A program made the translations under genes and the position numbers. A DNA stretch of 64,000 nucleotides, from the NCBI GenBank assembly GCA_963682175.1, contig OY821792.1:1811501-1875500 (forward strand), given 5' to 3'. Positions within the stretch are counted from its first letter, which is position 1; each line of letters begins with the position of its first letter. Shown here piece by piece: positions 23,528 to 33,658 of this stretch. Source of the stretch: Triglochin maritima (Eukaryota; Streptophyta; Magnoliopsida; Alismatales; Juncaginaceae). The notes under the pieces are model-generated. The model had not been told where the DNA came from. It made no database searches and saw nothing but the letters and a program-made list of their open reading frames with translations.

Positions 23528-23765
23528 TCTTGAGTTAGTGTTTCACCTAAGATTACTAAGTGACAGACATAGGTCTAGTTAGTTTTTGGTTTTGCGTTAG
23601 TAATTTGTGTTTCTTGAGTTAGTTCAAAACCTACTACTTAATGCTAGACATAGGTCTAGTAAGTTAATTGAGTTGTTATATTTAGTTTGTCTAGAGTTAG
23701 TTTTTGTCTTGCTTGAATTAGTTGAATCTTAGATTTAGTTAGTGTTATGAGTCTGCTTGAGTTAG
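23528..23765 (+). repeat. GTTAG-rich minisatellite-like tract, part 1
   Basis: Degenerate repeats of phrases such as GAGTTAGTGTTTCACCTA, GACATAGGTCTAGTTAG and TTTTTGGTCTTGCTTGAG. The tract continues at 28336, 33659 and 36175, so one tandem array has been split by retroelement insertions. Confidence 0.75.
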
Positions 23766-24411
23766 TGTTAGAACCCTAACCCGGGTTTAGGGTTAACTTG
23801 GGTTTAAGTGTTGTTTGCATGGGGAAGGTGCATGTCCAGGAGTTGCATGAGAAGGTGAAGGGTCGGGTATTGTGGCATCCGAGTTAAATAGGGCTTTTCT
23901 TTCATCTTCTTCTTTCTTCTCCTTCTTCATTTCTCCTTCCTCATTTCTCCTTCCTCATTTCTTCTTCCTTCTTTGCTGGTGTGCGCGGTGGGAGCAGCTG
24001 TCGCGGAGGGAGCGGTCGAGGAAGACTTTCGTGCGGAGGCTTAGTACGAGGAGACCGAAGGAGGCGACGTGCGTGAGCGGAGCTCCGGCGTTTCGTCGTC
24101 GTGGTTGAGGTATGCCGCTCTCTAGTGTGGTTTGTTGTTGACACTCATGAGAGGGTCGTGTTGGTCGGTCGGAGGAGGTCGGAGGCCTCTCCGACGTCGC
24201 GTTTGGGCGAATAAACCTCGGCTGGCGAGAGGTTGAAGACGACCGGACGGTCGACCGGCCCTTGGGCGGTCGACCGAATGCATGTGTTTATTTACTGCAT
24301 GTTGCGTTTTGGTCGACCGAGTCCTTGTGTTCGGTCGACCGGAACTTAAATATATTGGATTTTATATGCATGTGGTTCGACCGTGGTATATGTTCGGTCG
24401 ACCGTTATATG
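23766..24411 (+). repeat. Truncated 5' LTR of the deleted chromovirus
   Basis: Starts TGTTAGAACC like the LTR at 26199. It contains a possible promoter box (GTTAAATAGGG, about 23883) and six GGTCGACC-type motifs from 24248 to 24404. Similarity to the 3' LTR ends within CCGTTATATG at 24411. Confidence 0.88.
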
Positions 24412-26187
24412 GCGGTAGTTCATGCGTTGAAGACCTGACGGCACTATCTGTATGGCGAGCAGTTCGAGGTCTTCACCGATCATCAGAGTCTGAAATACTT
24501 GTTCTCGCAGAAGGAGCTGAATATGAGGCAGCGCAGATGACTCGAGTTCCTTAAGGACTACGACTTCACCATTTCCTATCATCCGGGGAAGGCGAATTCG
24601 GTTGCAGATGCACTGAGCAGGAAGGTGGAGGTTTCTGTTGCGAGTCTGTGCATCCAGGAGTGAAGGCTACTCGAGGCTTTGTCAGAGTGGAGTCCATTCA
24701 CCGAGGGTTCGGAAGGAGCGGTGATTGCTGGACTTCGGGTGGAGCCGCAGACTGTCTCACGGTTGGTTCAGGCTCAGCAGGGGGATGATGAGTTACCTAG
24801 TCTACTACAGTTAGCTTCCAGAGATGGATCAGACTTCAGTGTGGGGGTTGATGGTGGTCTGAGGTTCAGGAGTCGGATCTGGGTGCCGAAGGTTGATGGG
24901 CTGAGAGATGACATCATGGAGGAGGCACACAGAGCTAGATACACCATTCATCCGGGGAGCACGAAGGTGTATAAGGACCTGCAGCGGAACTTCTGGTGGA
25001 AGGGCATGAAGAGGGACATTGCAGAGTTTGTGGAGCGATGCTTGGTCTGCCAGCAGGTGAAGATTGAGCATCAGAGGCCGGCAGGACCGATGCAGAGTAT
25101 TGAGCTTCCTGAGTGGAAGTGGGAGCACGTGACGATGGATTTTGTCACGGGATTGCCGAAGACGAGGAGATTCCACGACGCGATTTGGGTGATAGTCGAT
25201 CGACTGACCAAGTCGGCGCACTTCTTAGCGATCCGGACCACGTTGCCTTTGGAGGGTCTAGCTAAGTTGTACGTGGAGGAGATAGTCAGGTTGCATGGAG
25301 TGCCAGTGAGCATCATCTCAGATCGAGATCCTCGTTTCACTTCCAGATTTTGGGGGAGTCTGCAGCAGGCGTTGGGGACGCGTCTGAAGTTCAGTACAAC
25401 GTTTCATCCGCAGACAGATGGTCAGTCAGAGAGGACGATTCAGACCCTGGAGGATATGCTTAGAGCATGCGCACTGGATTGGGCAGGGCACTGGGATGAG
25501 CACCTGCCACTGATAGAGTTCGCCTACAACAACAGCTACCACTCGAGTATTGGGATGGCACCGTACTAGGCGCTGTACGGGAGGCCTTGCAGATCACCGG
25601 TATGCTGGAGTGATGTGAGCGAGAGGCAGTTAGTGGGGCCAGAGATTGTGCAGATGTACTCAGAGAAGGTGGATGTGATCAGGAGCAGGCAGAAGAGTTA
25701 TGCTGATCGACGCGGACGGGTGTTGAGTTTTGAGGTGGGCGATCACGTGTTTCTGAAGATTTCCCCAGCCAAAGGTGTGATGAGGTTTGGGAAGAAGGGG
25801 AAGCTCAGTCCGAGATATGTTGGACCGTTTGAGATCTTCGACCGAGTTGGAGAGGTTGCCTACCGGATTGCATTGCCGCCACAGTTTTCGGGTCTGCATA
25901 ATGTCTTCCATGTGTCGATGATGAGGAAGTATGTGGCAGATCCGTCGCACGTTATTGAGATAGCGGTGCCAGAGATTCAGCAGGACTTGTCGCTCGAGGA
26001 GAGGCCAGTCGAGATTGTTGATCGCATGGATCATCAGCTCAGGAGGAGGACCATTCCGATGGTAAAGGTCAGGTGGCAGCATCACAGTGAGCGCGATGCC
26101 ACTTGGGAGATCGAGGAGGATGTCAGAATGCAGTATCCAGAGCTTTTCGGTGAGTGTTTGCTTGATTTCGGGACGAAATCCTTTTAA
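24412..26187 (+). pseudogene. Chromovirus pol remnant: RNase H end, integrase, chromodomain
   Basis: One continuous frame broken by four point stops. Residues from 24412 read the RNase H C-terminal part ([30 protein letters not shown]). The integrase at 24679-25569 has the HHCC zinc region (ending [10 protein letters not shown]), catalytic Asp in MDFVTGLP, Asp in SDRDPRFTS and Glu in GQSERT. From 25615 follow the GPF-like block (GPFEIFDRVGEVAYR) and a C-terminal chromodomain (VKVRWQHHSERDATWE), which targets insertion to certain chromatin. Stops are TGA at 24436, 24538 and 24661, each where Trp is conserved, and TAG at 25567 where Glu is expected. The frame ends 11 bp before the 3' LTR. Confidence 0.9.
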
Positions 26188-26198
26188 GTTGGGTGGAT

Positions 26199-28335
26199 TG
26201 TTAGAACCCTAACCCGGGTTTAGGGTTCACTCGGGTTTAAGTGTGGTTTGCATGGGGAAGGTGCATGTGCAGGAGTTGCATGGGAAGGTGAAGGGTCGGG
26301 TACTGTAGCATCCGAGTTAAATAGGGCTTTTCTTTCATCTTCTTCTTTCTTCTCCTTCCACATTTCTCCTTCCTCATTTCTCCTTCCTCATTTCTTCTTC
26401 CTTCCTTGCTGGTGCGCGCGGTGGGAGCAGCTGTCGCGGAGGGGGCGGACGAGGAAGACTTTCGTGCGGAGGCTTAGCACGAGGAGACCGGAGGAGGCGA
26501 CGTGCGTGAGCGGAGCTCCGACGTTTCGTCGTCGTGGTTGAGGTATGCCGCTCTCTAGTGTGGTTTGTTGTTGACACTCATGAGAGAGTCGTGTTGGTCG
26601 GTCGGAGGAGGTCGGAGGCCTCTCCGACGTCGCGTTTGGGCGAAGAAACCTCGGCTGGCGCGAGGTTGAAGACGACCGGACGGTCGACCGGCCCTTGGGT
26701 GGTCGACCGAATGCATGTGTTTATTTACTGCCTGTTGCGTTTCGGTCGACCGAGTCCTTGTGTTCGGTCGACCGGAACTTAAACATATTGGATTTTATAT
26801 GCATGTGGTTCGACCGTGGTATATGTTCGGTCGACCGTTATATGACGTAGAAATGTAGGTTGACCCTAACTGTTATCGGTCGACCGAGACCATTGAGTCG
26901 GTCGACCGATGGATTAAAAGATTGAAAATGTTTTACTGTTAGTTTTCGGTCGACCGGGACCCCTGAGTCGGTCGACCGATAGAATGATTTGAATGTTGAC
27001 CAACTCCGGATTTTGACCTCGTTCGGTCGACCGGTTTTAGACCTTCGGTAGACCGTTTGGGGGATTGTGTTCTGTGCGCAGCGGTAGACCGTGTTAGGGA
27101 CGGTCGACCGATTCCTTTCTGGAAACGGTCGACCGAATCACCTCTTACGGTCGACCGTTTGGGCCCAGAACAGAATTCCAGGTTCCCTTTTGAATGCCAA
27201 CTTTGTCCACGGAAACCCGTGTCCTCGCCTTGTGCGTGAGCCGGGAGGTGACGGTGGGCGCGTGATGCGTGCCTGCCCAGGGACCGCCGTTGGGAAGAGT
27301 GTGGGTGTTCGGGACGCGTCAGTTCCAGGTATGGAGCGTGACAAATGTGATGGATTGATTGGACTTATTGTAGTATAGCAGGCCTGAGGGATCGCGGATC
27401 CCAGTGTTGATGTTCTGCGGGCACGCAACTGGCGTTGGGTGAGGTGACTACCGGCCCACGGGCTACGGAGGTCGCTGCCCTGCTTTTATAGCGGCGCGGT
27501 TGGTGTTTGCGGCTCGAGGAGCCTGATGACCTGGCAGACTTCGGTCTGGTTTTGTCCGATGCTGTGCCGGACTTTTGTGATGGACCACCGATGTTGTGCC
27601 GGTGATGACGCCGAGGTTGTGCCGGCGATGGTGATTGTTGAGCCGAGGCTGTTCCGGCTATGTTGTTTTCCTCGGCTGGGCACCTACCGAGATGTTGTTG
27701 TTATACCTTCCGGGCGACGGCCCCGTTGGTCCTGTGGCTCCAACCACTGAGATTTGCAGATCTGTATTCTATCGGCCCGCAGACGTGACAGAGGCTCCCT
27801 GCCGAACCCTTGAGTAGTGTAGCAGCGTGTGGGGGGTGCGATGTCGCGTGTTGTAAGACTGCATGTGCCTGCAGAAGGTCTCCTCGGGAGACTTGTTGTT
27901 GATTGTCGGACTGATGTCCTGTTTTACCCTTCGGGGGAACTGTTTTCCATTTCTGTCGATGTCATGACATGCTACTAGTATGATATGTTCATTGTGTAAT
28001 GCATGCATATATAGGTGAGTTGGCATACGGGGTTTCCTTCTGGAAACTCAGGCATTGTTGTTATATATTTTCAGGACCGCAGTAGGTCCAGTGGGGTGGT
28101 GATCGGCGGGCGCGCGCGTTTGGAGTCGGATCCTCTAGTCAGACCACTGAGGTCCACATGATTACGTTTATCTTCCCTTGTCGTTTTGTTGTAATCATGT
28201 ATTCATTTTGGCAAACTCTGATGTATTATGGTGCACCGCTTTATTGTTTATGAGAAGTAACAGTCCCGCCTTGATTATTGTGCTCTTTGTCTTGATTAAG
28301 AATTTTTAAATTTTCCGCTGTTCCGGTATGTTACA
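26199..28335 (+). repeat. 3' LTR of the deleted chromovirus (2137 bp)
   Basis: Starts TGTTAGAACC after a purine-rich tract (AAGTTGGGTGGAT) and ends TATGTTACA before the TSD GTTAG. The region 26680-27157 holds the densest cluster of paired CGGTCGACCG palindromes in the window. The conserved hairpin GGTTTCC-TTCT-GGAAAC is at 28030-28047. No genuine gene; ORFs inside it are chance readings. Confidence 0.92.
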
Positions 28336-28908
28336 GTTAGTGTTTCACATACGATTAGTAAGTGGCAGACATAGGTCCAGTTAGTGACTCTTGCAGTCAG
28401 TACTTTGTGTATAGAGTTTGTTCAAATCTGAGATCTAGTTAGTTAATTGTGGCAGATAGTTTTTGGTCTTGTTTGAGTTCAAATCTTAAATCCAGTTAGT
28501 TTTTCGTCTTGCTTCACTTAGTGTTTCACCTACGCTTACTAATTGGCAGACGTATATTGACTTGGTGATTTTAACGGTTAGTAATTTGTGTTTATTGAGT
28601 TGGTTCAAACCTACAACTAATTATTACCAAACAAAGGTGTAGTTAGTTGATCGGGTAGTTAGTTTTTGGGTTTCTTGAGTTGGTTCAAATATGAGATCTA
28701 ATTAGTTAATCGAGCAATTAGTTTTTGGTCTATGTATAGTTAGTTCAAATATGAGACCCACTTAGTTAATCGTGGTAGGTTGTTTTCGATCTTGCTTGGG
28801 TTAGTTCCAATATTAGATCAAGTTAGTTTTTGGTCTTGCTTGAGTTAGTGTTTCACCTACTCCTACACTTACTAAGTGATTGACATAGGATGACATAGGT
28901 TGACTTAC
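28336..28908 (+). repeat. GTTAG-rich minisatellite-like tract, part 2
   Basis: Same phrases as 23528-23765 and direct continuation after the chromovirus TSD. The marker GTTTCAC recurs at about 28342, 28522 and 28851. It ends at GACATAGGTTGACTTA (about 28893-28908), a phrase that recurs at about 33662 just after the next insertion. Confidence 0.75.
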
Positions 28909-29550
28909 CTGCAAAGGAGGCGCACACACATAGCATGCAAAGTGAAGCATGAAGGGGAGTTGAAGGGTAGGTGGCAGCAAGACGTGCATGAGAGCACAAA
29001 GAATTGGAGGCTACGAGTGACTAAGAAGGTCAGGAGGCATCAACGAACATGGCGTGAGGCGCGACACTTAGGAGTGGAGGCGCGAGCACAAGGCAACACA
29101 TAGGTGTGCATGGGCAAGCGTTGCAAGAGATGTGAAGGCGTGAATGTTTAGGAGCCAAGGCCAAGAGTCAACACAAACGTAGACTTGAAGTCAAAGACAA
29201 GTCCACGTAGAAGACTAGCTGATGATCATAGTCAAGATGAGTCAACAGATGTCAACATGATGGAGAGGCAAAGACCAGCGAGGTCCGAGTGTGGGCATAG
29301 CAAGGACCAAATGAGGACCAAGCATGGATGTGAAAGGGACAAGCAAAGGCGTGGAAGAAGCAGTCAACGAAGGACGTTTGAAAATAGCATGGGAAAAGAA
29401 TTGTTGAATAGGTCAACAACCGAACGGAGGATAAGGCGAGGTCTGAATGGGTAGCCCACGTGTGCACCTGATGTGAGTTTCAATCGACAGGGGGCAATGG
29501 GGAGAATGTGAGTTTCAATCGGCAAAGGAGTGTGGAATCGGTCCACATTG
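28909..29550 (+). repeat. LTR fragment, plus orientation (first part of inverted arm)
   Basis: Reverse complement of about 32800-33390, from GGCGCACACACATAGCATGC to the CCCACGTGTGCACC region. The first ~270 bp of the LTR are absent on this side. Confidence 0.8.
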
Positions 29551-29587
29551 ATAGACGATATAAGGAATCAGTCCACATTGATAGTCT

Positions 29588-30013
29588 AATTTAAGCAATT
29601 CTTAAGTGATAGGATATAAGTCTCATATCAAAGGATCAATGACACAGTAAAATATTAATGACACAGAAACACATTTCTATAATATTTTACTTATTAGGTC
29701 TATTCAGTATACAAAAGTAATATTTTCCTCTTTTGTGTACCCGTGTTGTCACTCACCTGTAGAGCTACAATGATCTATGACCAACACGACAATCTTAACT
29801 TGGTAATTAATGTCCCATGTTAATTACCATGATTGCGACTATCTTTTGCTTTATGTAAACCATTATCTTTTAGAGCTCTACGGTTAAGGACCAAGAGCAT
29901 CTTCCTTAACACTTCTAAAAGACGAATAACATAAACAAGGAACAAAATGATTTCTCATTCAATTCATAATAATTGATATTTAAAAGTTAAACTTTTAGAA
30001 CACATTTCCTTCA
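29588..30013 (-). repeat. Copia-type LTR start fragment, minus orientation
   Basis: Minus strand starts TGAAGGAAATGTG and matches the first ~425 bp of the solo LTR at 34120-36174. It is preceded on the minus strand by CAAGTGGGAGAT, a typical copia polypurine tract, so this is the 3' LTR of a minus-strand element. Confidence 0.8.
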
Positions 30014-30540
30014 ATCTCCCACTTGTTATCAAAGTTTCTTTCACATGCATTCTCAATGCATAAAACATTAATAACTAGGGTAATCTTCCCAAATCACCTA
30101 TCAAACCAATCCACATGGATCCTCGGATCCATGAACTCGAAATATATTTCGTCTCTTAGTTTGATATGAATGTTTGTTAAATGGATCAGTTGTGTCACTG
30201 TTGTGTCCACTTATTTATTTATTTTGTCTTTCGTTGGTGGTTGAGTTAGCTATAATGATATTACTCCTAACTACACTAGTTCATACCTCCACCTTCGATA
30301 ATGATGACGCATCATCATTCCAACCTCCTATTGTCAAGAATTCTTATGAGAATTGCATCAAAATAGCCCTCGGCTATTTTCTCCTTTGTCTTCCATAAAC
30401 AAGAATCTTATCTTTAGTCCGGTTAAGGTACTTCAAAATATTCTTGACCGCAATCCTATGCTTAGGGCTTGCGTCGGATTGGTGACTACCTGTCACACTT
30501 AGATCATACGAGATATCGAGTCTTGTGCAAGTCATTGTGT
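30014..30540 (-). pseudogene. Ty1/copia pol 3' fragment (reverse transcriptase end / RNase H)
   Basis: Minus-strand translation from about 30530 gives TRLDISYDLSVTGSHQSD and then AVKNILKYLNRTKDKILVYG, the hallmark end of copia reverse transcriptase before RNase H. Stops and frameshifts follow, and weak traces of the conserved C-terminus lead to the polypurine tract at 30014-30028. Most of RNase H is deleted. It is a decayed fragment. Confidence 0.8.
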
Positions 30541-31300
30541 ATATGGTCGATGAGTGTAGTGTAAATGCATTAGTTATACGAGGTATCGATGAGTGTAGTG
30601 TAAATGCATTAGTTAGTTAAGTATGACTTTCGTTGGAGAAGATAGCTAGTCAAAAGATTATCATTTCCCCTCTTAATTGAGTGATGATATTAGTGGGCCC
30701 CTTGATAAAGCAAAATTATAATGTGCACAATGTGATTTGAGTTAAGTCACATATTTGTAACTAGCTTAAAGAGATCAAGAAATGAATATTAATACAAAGA
30801 TGACACAATACTACTTTGTGTGTATTCTTAATATCATGAGGCAAGGGACGGACGCAAGTGGTGCACTCCATCATTAAATGGATCAGGTTTTGGTTCGAGT
30901 GGAATTAAGACATCTAACTAATTGGGAGCTATAATGTGTAGCTAGATACCGCTTATAGCTTGTGATATTAAGTCTTTAATATCACTGCCAACTTAGTTTA
31001 GATCCTCCCGTAGGTCACACCACAAAACTGGGAAACAAGGAATGGGGATTTTGAGTTCATAAAATGTGTCGGGTTTCATGTAGAAAATATGACACATGGG
31101 GTGAACAAAGCAAAATCAAAGTTATGTTGTGATTAATAACATAATTAGAATTTAAATTAAATTCATATGTGATGTAAATATTATGTGGTGTAATGATTTA
31201 TCGTTACATAGGATAATATGTTACATAAGTTGTGAATTTACTACTAATCCTGAAATGTCAAATTTTGTAGGGGTAAAACCAAAATTTGACCAATCAGCAG
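30541..31300 (+). repeat. Copia-type LTR middle fragment, plus orientation
   Basis: Follows 34560-35283 of the solo LTR in direct orientation, up to the near-palindrome around TGTCAAATTTTG ... AAATTTGACC. It is therefore inverted relative to the LTR fragment at 29588-30013. A short internal duplication (GATGAGTGTAGTGTAAATGC) is at 30548-30615. Confidence 0.75.
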
Positions 31301-31309
31301 AACATCAGT

Positions 31310-31790
31310 GGGGAGAATGTGAGTTTCAATCGGGGGGCAATGGGGAGAATGTGAGTTTCAATCGGCAAAGGAGTGTGGAATCGGTCCACAACAGAGTGAG
31401 AGAAAGGAAGCGTGTGGATTTGAATGTGTCAAATCTCATTTGCGCATTCTCTCTCCCATTTGGGCGCATGGTTTAATAGATTTAATTCAGAAAATAAACA
31501 AGCATCCCCACATTTCCAGCAGTCATGACCAAATCCACAACCGAATGGTTCGGTTAAGCTAGTTGGCGCAATATAGTGGAATTAATTCATAGATGGAGGG
31601 AGCGTTTGGAACGATTCCTTGGGGATTAATTTGACCACGTTAATTACCAAGTTTAACATGAGAATAGAGAGTTATTCTCGTGCAACCAAGGGAGAGTGGG
31701 TTGGATGACATCCAACCGTGCATAAAAATAGGGATTTGTGTGCACTATATAAAGGGGACACCTCCCAACGTTGTGACAGATGATAGGACT
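31310..31790 (+). repeat. LTR fragment, plus orientation (second part of inverted arm)
   Basis: Continues the left arm after the copia insert. From about 31350 it is the reverse complement of 32330-32790, including the promoter region with ACTATATAAAGGGG at 31744-31757. The phrase GTGAGTTTCAATCGG occurs three times around 29472-29520 and 31318-31365. Confidence 0.75.
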
Positions 31791-31883
31791 TCACCATCCT
31801 TGCCTCGGGTTGAGATCCATGTTTCCACATCTTTCATACACGCCTCTAACCCGATGATTCGTTCGGAATTGGACATTGTTGGT
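31784..31883 (-). pseudogene. Start of a retrotransposon gag, truncated
   Basis: Minus-strand ATG at about 31883, downstream of the LTR and PBS-like site, reads MSNSERIIGLEACMKDVETW and about 13 more residues. It then runs into the inverted LTR arm. Position and composition fit a gag N-terminus; there is no conserved domain to prove it. Confidence 0.5.
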
Positions 31884-31913
31884 GATGTGGTTGTGTTACG
31901 TCCCTCTAACGTA

Positions 31914-31926
31914 GCTCTGTTACCAG
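31914..31926 (-). other. PBS-like site
   Basis: Minus strand TGGTAAACAGAGC, close to the initiator-Met PBS TGGTATCAGAGC but with an extra base. It lies 3 bp from the LTR end at 31930. Confidence 0.5.
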
Positions 31927-31929
31927 CTT

Positions 31930-33658
31930 GTCACCGATCACGTTAGGAATCTCCAAGGGGCTCTCAAATTTCAACTTTTTCGAGCTTTAGAACCGCCAAA
32001 CACTCTATCCTCGCAAGGAAGGAAGGAAACACTAACACAACCATACAACTCCTATGTTTCCCTTAGAGTTTGGGACTAGCAGAAATAGTCCCCACACAAG
32101 CACACACGGAAGTTAAACAACTCACAACCCTCCACAAACATCAGCCCACACGTTGCCACAAGATTCCCCCACACATGAATCAAACGATGGGGAATGATAT
32201 CTTTAATTAATCTTAAGAAAACACCCCAAAGGGTACGAATTACACACACTCAATCTTTTCCTCACACTCTAAGAAAATCATGACCCCTAATTCTCTCTCA
32301 AACAATAGGCTTAATTGATGTTAATGGTACTAATCGTCTGTCACAACGTTGGGAGGCGTCCCCTTTATATAGTGCACACAAATCCCTATTTTTGTGCACG
32401 GTTTGATGTCACCCAACTCACTCTCCCTTGGTTGCACGAGAATAGCTCTCTATTCTCATGTTAAACCTGGTAATTAACGTGACCAAATTAATCCCCAAGG
32501 AATCGTTCCAAACGCTCCCTCCATCTATGAATTAATTCAACTATATTGTGCCAACTAGCTTAACCGAACCATTTGGTTGTGGACTTGGTCATGGTTGCTT
32601 GAAACATGGGGAGGCTTGTTTATTCTCTGGATTAAATATATTAAACCATGCGCCCAAATAGAAGAGAGAATGCACAAATGGGATTTGACCCATTCAAATC
32701 CACGCGTTTCCTTTTCTCTCTCACTCGGTTGTGGACTGGTTCCACACTCCTTTGCCTATTTTTGGCATGTGACTTGCTGGCATGACTTTACCCAAAATAG
32801 AATATGCAAGTGAGGAGAATGTGCGCACATGGGCTACCCATTCAGACCTCGCCTTCTCCTTTGTTCGGTTGTTGACCCATTCAACAATTCTTCTCCCATG
32901 CTATTTTCTAGCGTCCTTCGTTGACTGCTTCTTCCACGCTTGTCTCCATGCCTTTGTTGGTCCCTTTCACGTCCATGTTTGGTCCTTGCTTGGCCCGCAC
33001 TCGTTCCTTATCGGTCTTTGCCTCTCCATCATGTTGACATCTGTTGACTCATCTTGACTATAATCATCGGCTAGTCTTCTATGTGGACTTGTCTTTGACT
33101 TCAAGTCTACGTTTGTGTTGACTCTTGGCCTTGGCTCTTAAACATCCACGCCTTCACATCTCTTGCAACGCTTGCCCATGCGCACCTATGTGTTGCACGT
33201 GCGTTGCCTTGTGCTCACGCCTCCACTCCTAAGTGTCGTGCTTCACGCCATGTTCGTTGATGCCTCCTGACCTCCTTAGTCACTCGTAACCTCCAATTCT
33301 TGGTGCTCTCATGCACGTCTTGTTGCCGCCTACCCTTCAACTCCCCTCCATGCTTCACCTTGCATGCTATGTGTGTGCGCCTCCTTGCTTACAATCTCGC
33401 CCCGCGTTACACCACATGCGCCTGGCTATCCATGTGTGAGCACACAATTCCCCAAGTGTTGTGCCTCCCGCACAAGTCGAGTCGCCTTGGTACTTGCCTA
33501 CAAAACTGTGGGGATCCTTGGTTATCCCCGTTTGCTCGCCTTGCTATTGCTCGTTTGGCTCGCTTTGTGTTCTTCGTAGTTCCTTGTGAGAATCCAAGCT
33601 CACGAGCCTCGCTCGGTATGGCACACCCTCGGGCATCCATGATCTCAAGGTGGTGACA
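31930..33658 (-). repeat. Full LTR, minus orientation, of the composite element (1729 bp)
   Basis: Minus strand starts TGTCACCACC (33658) and ends ATCGGTGACA (31930), a 7-bp inverted terminal pair. A TATA box (minus CTATATAAAGG) is at about 32362-32372. Related over most of its length to the solo LTR at 36814-38677. Confidence 0.85.

Larger units (their letters stand above)
23766..28335 (+). mobile_element. Deleted chromovirus (Ty3/gypsy, Tekay/Del-like) with intact target duplication
   Basis: TSD GTTAG at 23761-23765 and 28336-28340. The 5' LTR remnant (23766-24411) matches the first ~645 bp of the 3' LTR (26199-28335). At 24411 it jumps directly into RNase H coding sequence, so the rest of the 5' LTR, PBS, gag, protease and reverse transcriptase have been lost. 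The TSD shows that the deletion followed insertion into the GTTAG-rich tract. Confidence 0.92.
28909..33658. mobile_element. Composite LTR retroelement with two LTRs in inverted orientation
   Basis: The right half (31930-33658) is a full LTR on the minus strand. The left half (28909-29550 plus about 31350-31790) is a partial LTR of the same family on the plus strand, interrupted by copia-type sequence at 29588-31300. Between them are a minus-strand PBS-like site and the beginning of a gag. LTRs of one retrotransposon should be direct repeats, so this structure is rearranged. The related solo LTR at 36814-38677 confirms the LTR termini (TGTCACCACC ... GGTGAYA). Confidence 0.75.

Noticed and set aside
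23872..24144. Ser/Phe-rich and Arg-rich short ORFs (also at 26248-26577)
   Set aside because: Present in both chromovirus LTR copies; low-complexity TCTTCC runs in the promoter part of the LTR.
24829..25221. 130-codon minus-strand frame
   Set aside because: Antisense shadow of the integrase, whose catalytic motifs are clear on the plus strand.
33300..33656. 118-codon plus-strand frame with many Cys/Pro/Leu
   Set aside because: Entirely inside the LTR 31930-33658, in the orientation opposite to the LTR; no recognisable domain.
28909..33658. Mutator-like element with long terminal inverted repeats
   Set aside because: The arms look like long TIRs at first, but each contains a TATA box and LTR ends; a solo LTR with a 5-bp TSD (36814-38677) and a PBS-like site show they are LTRs.
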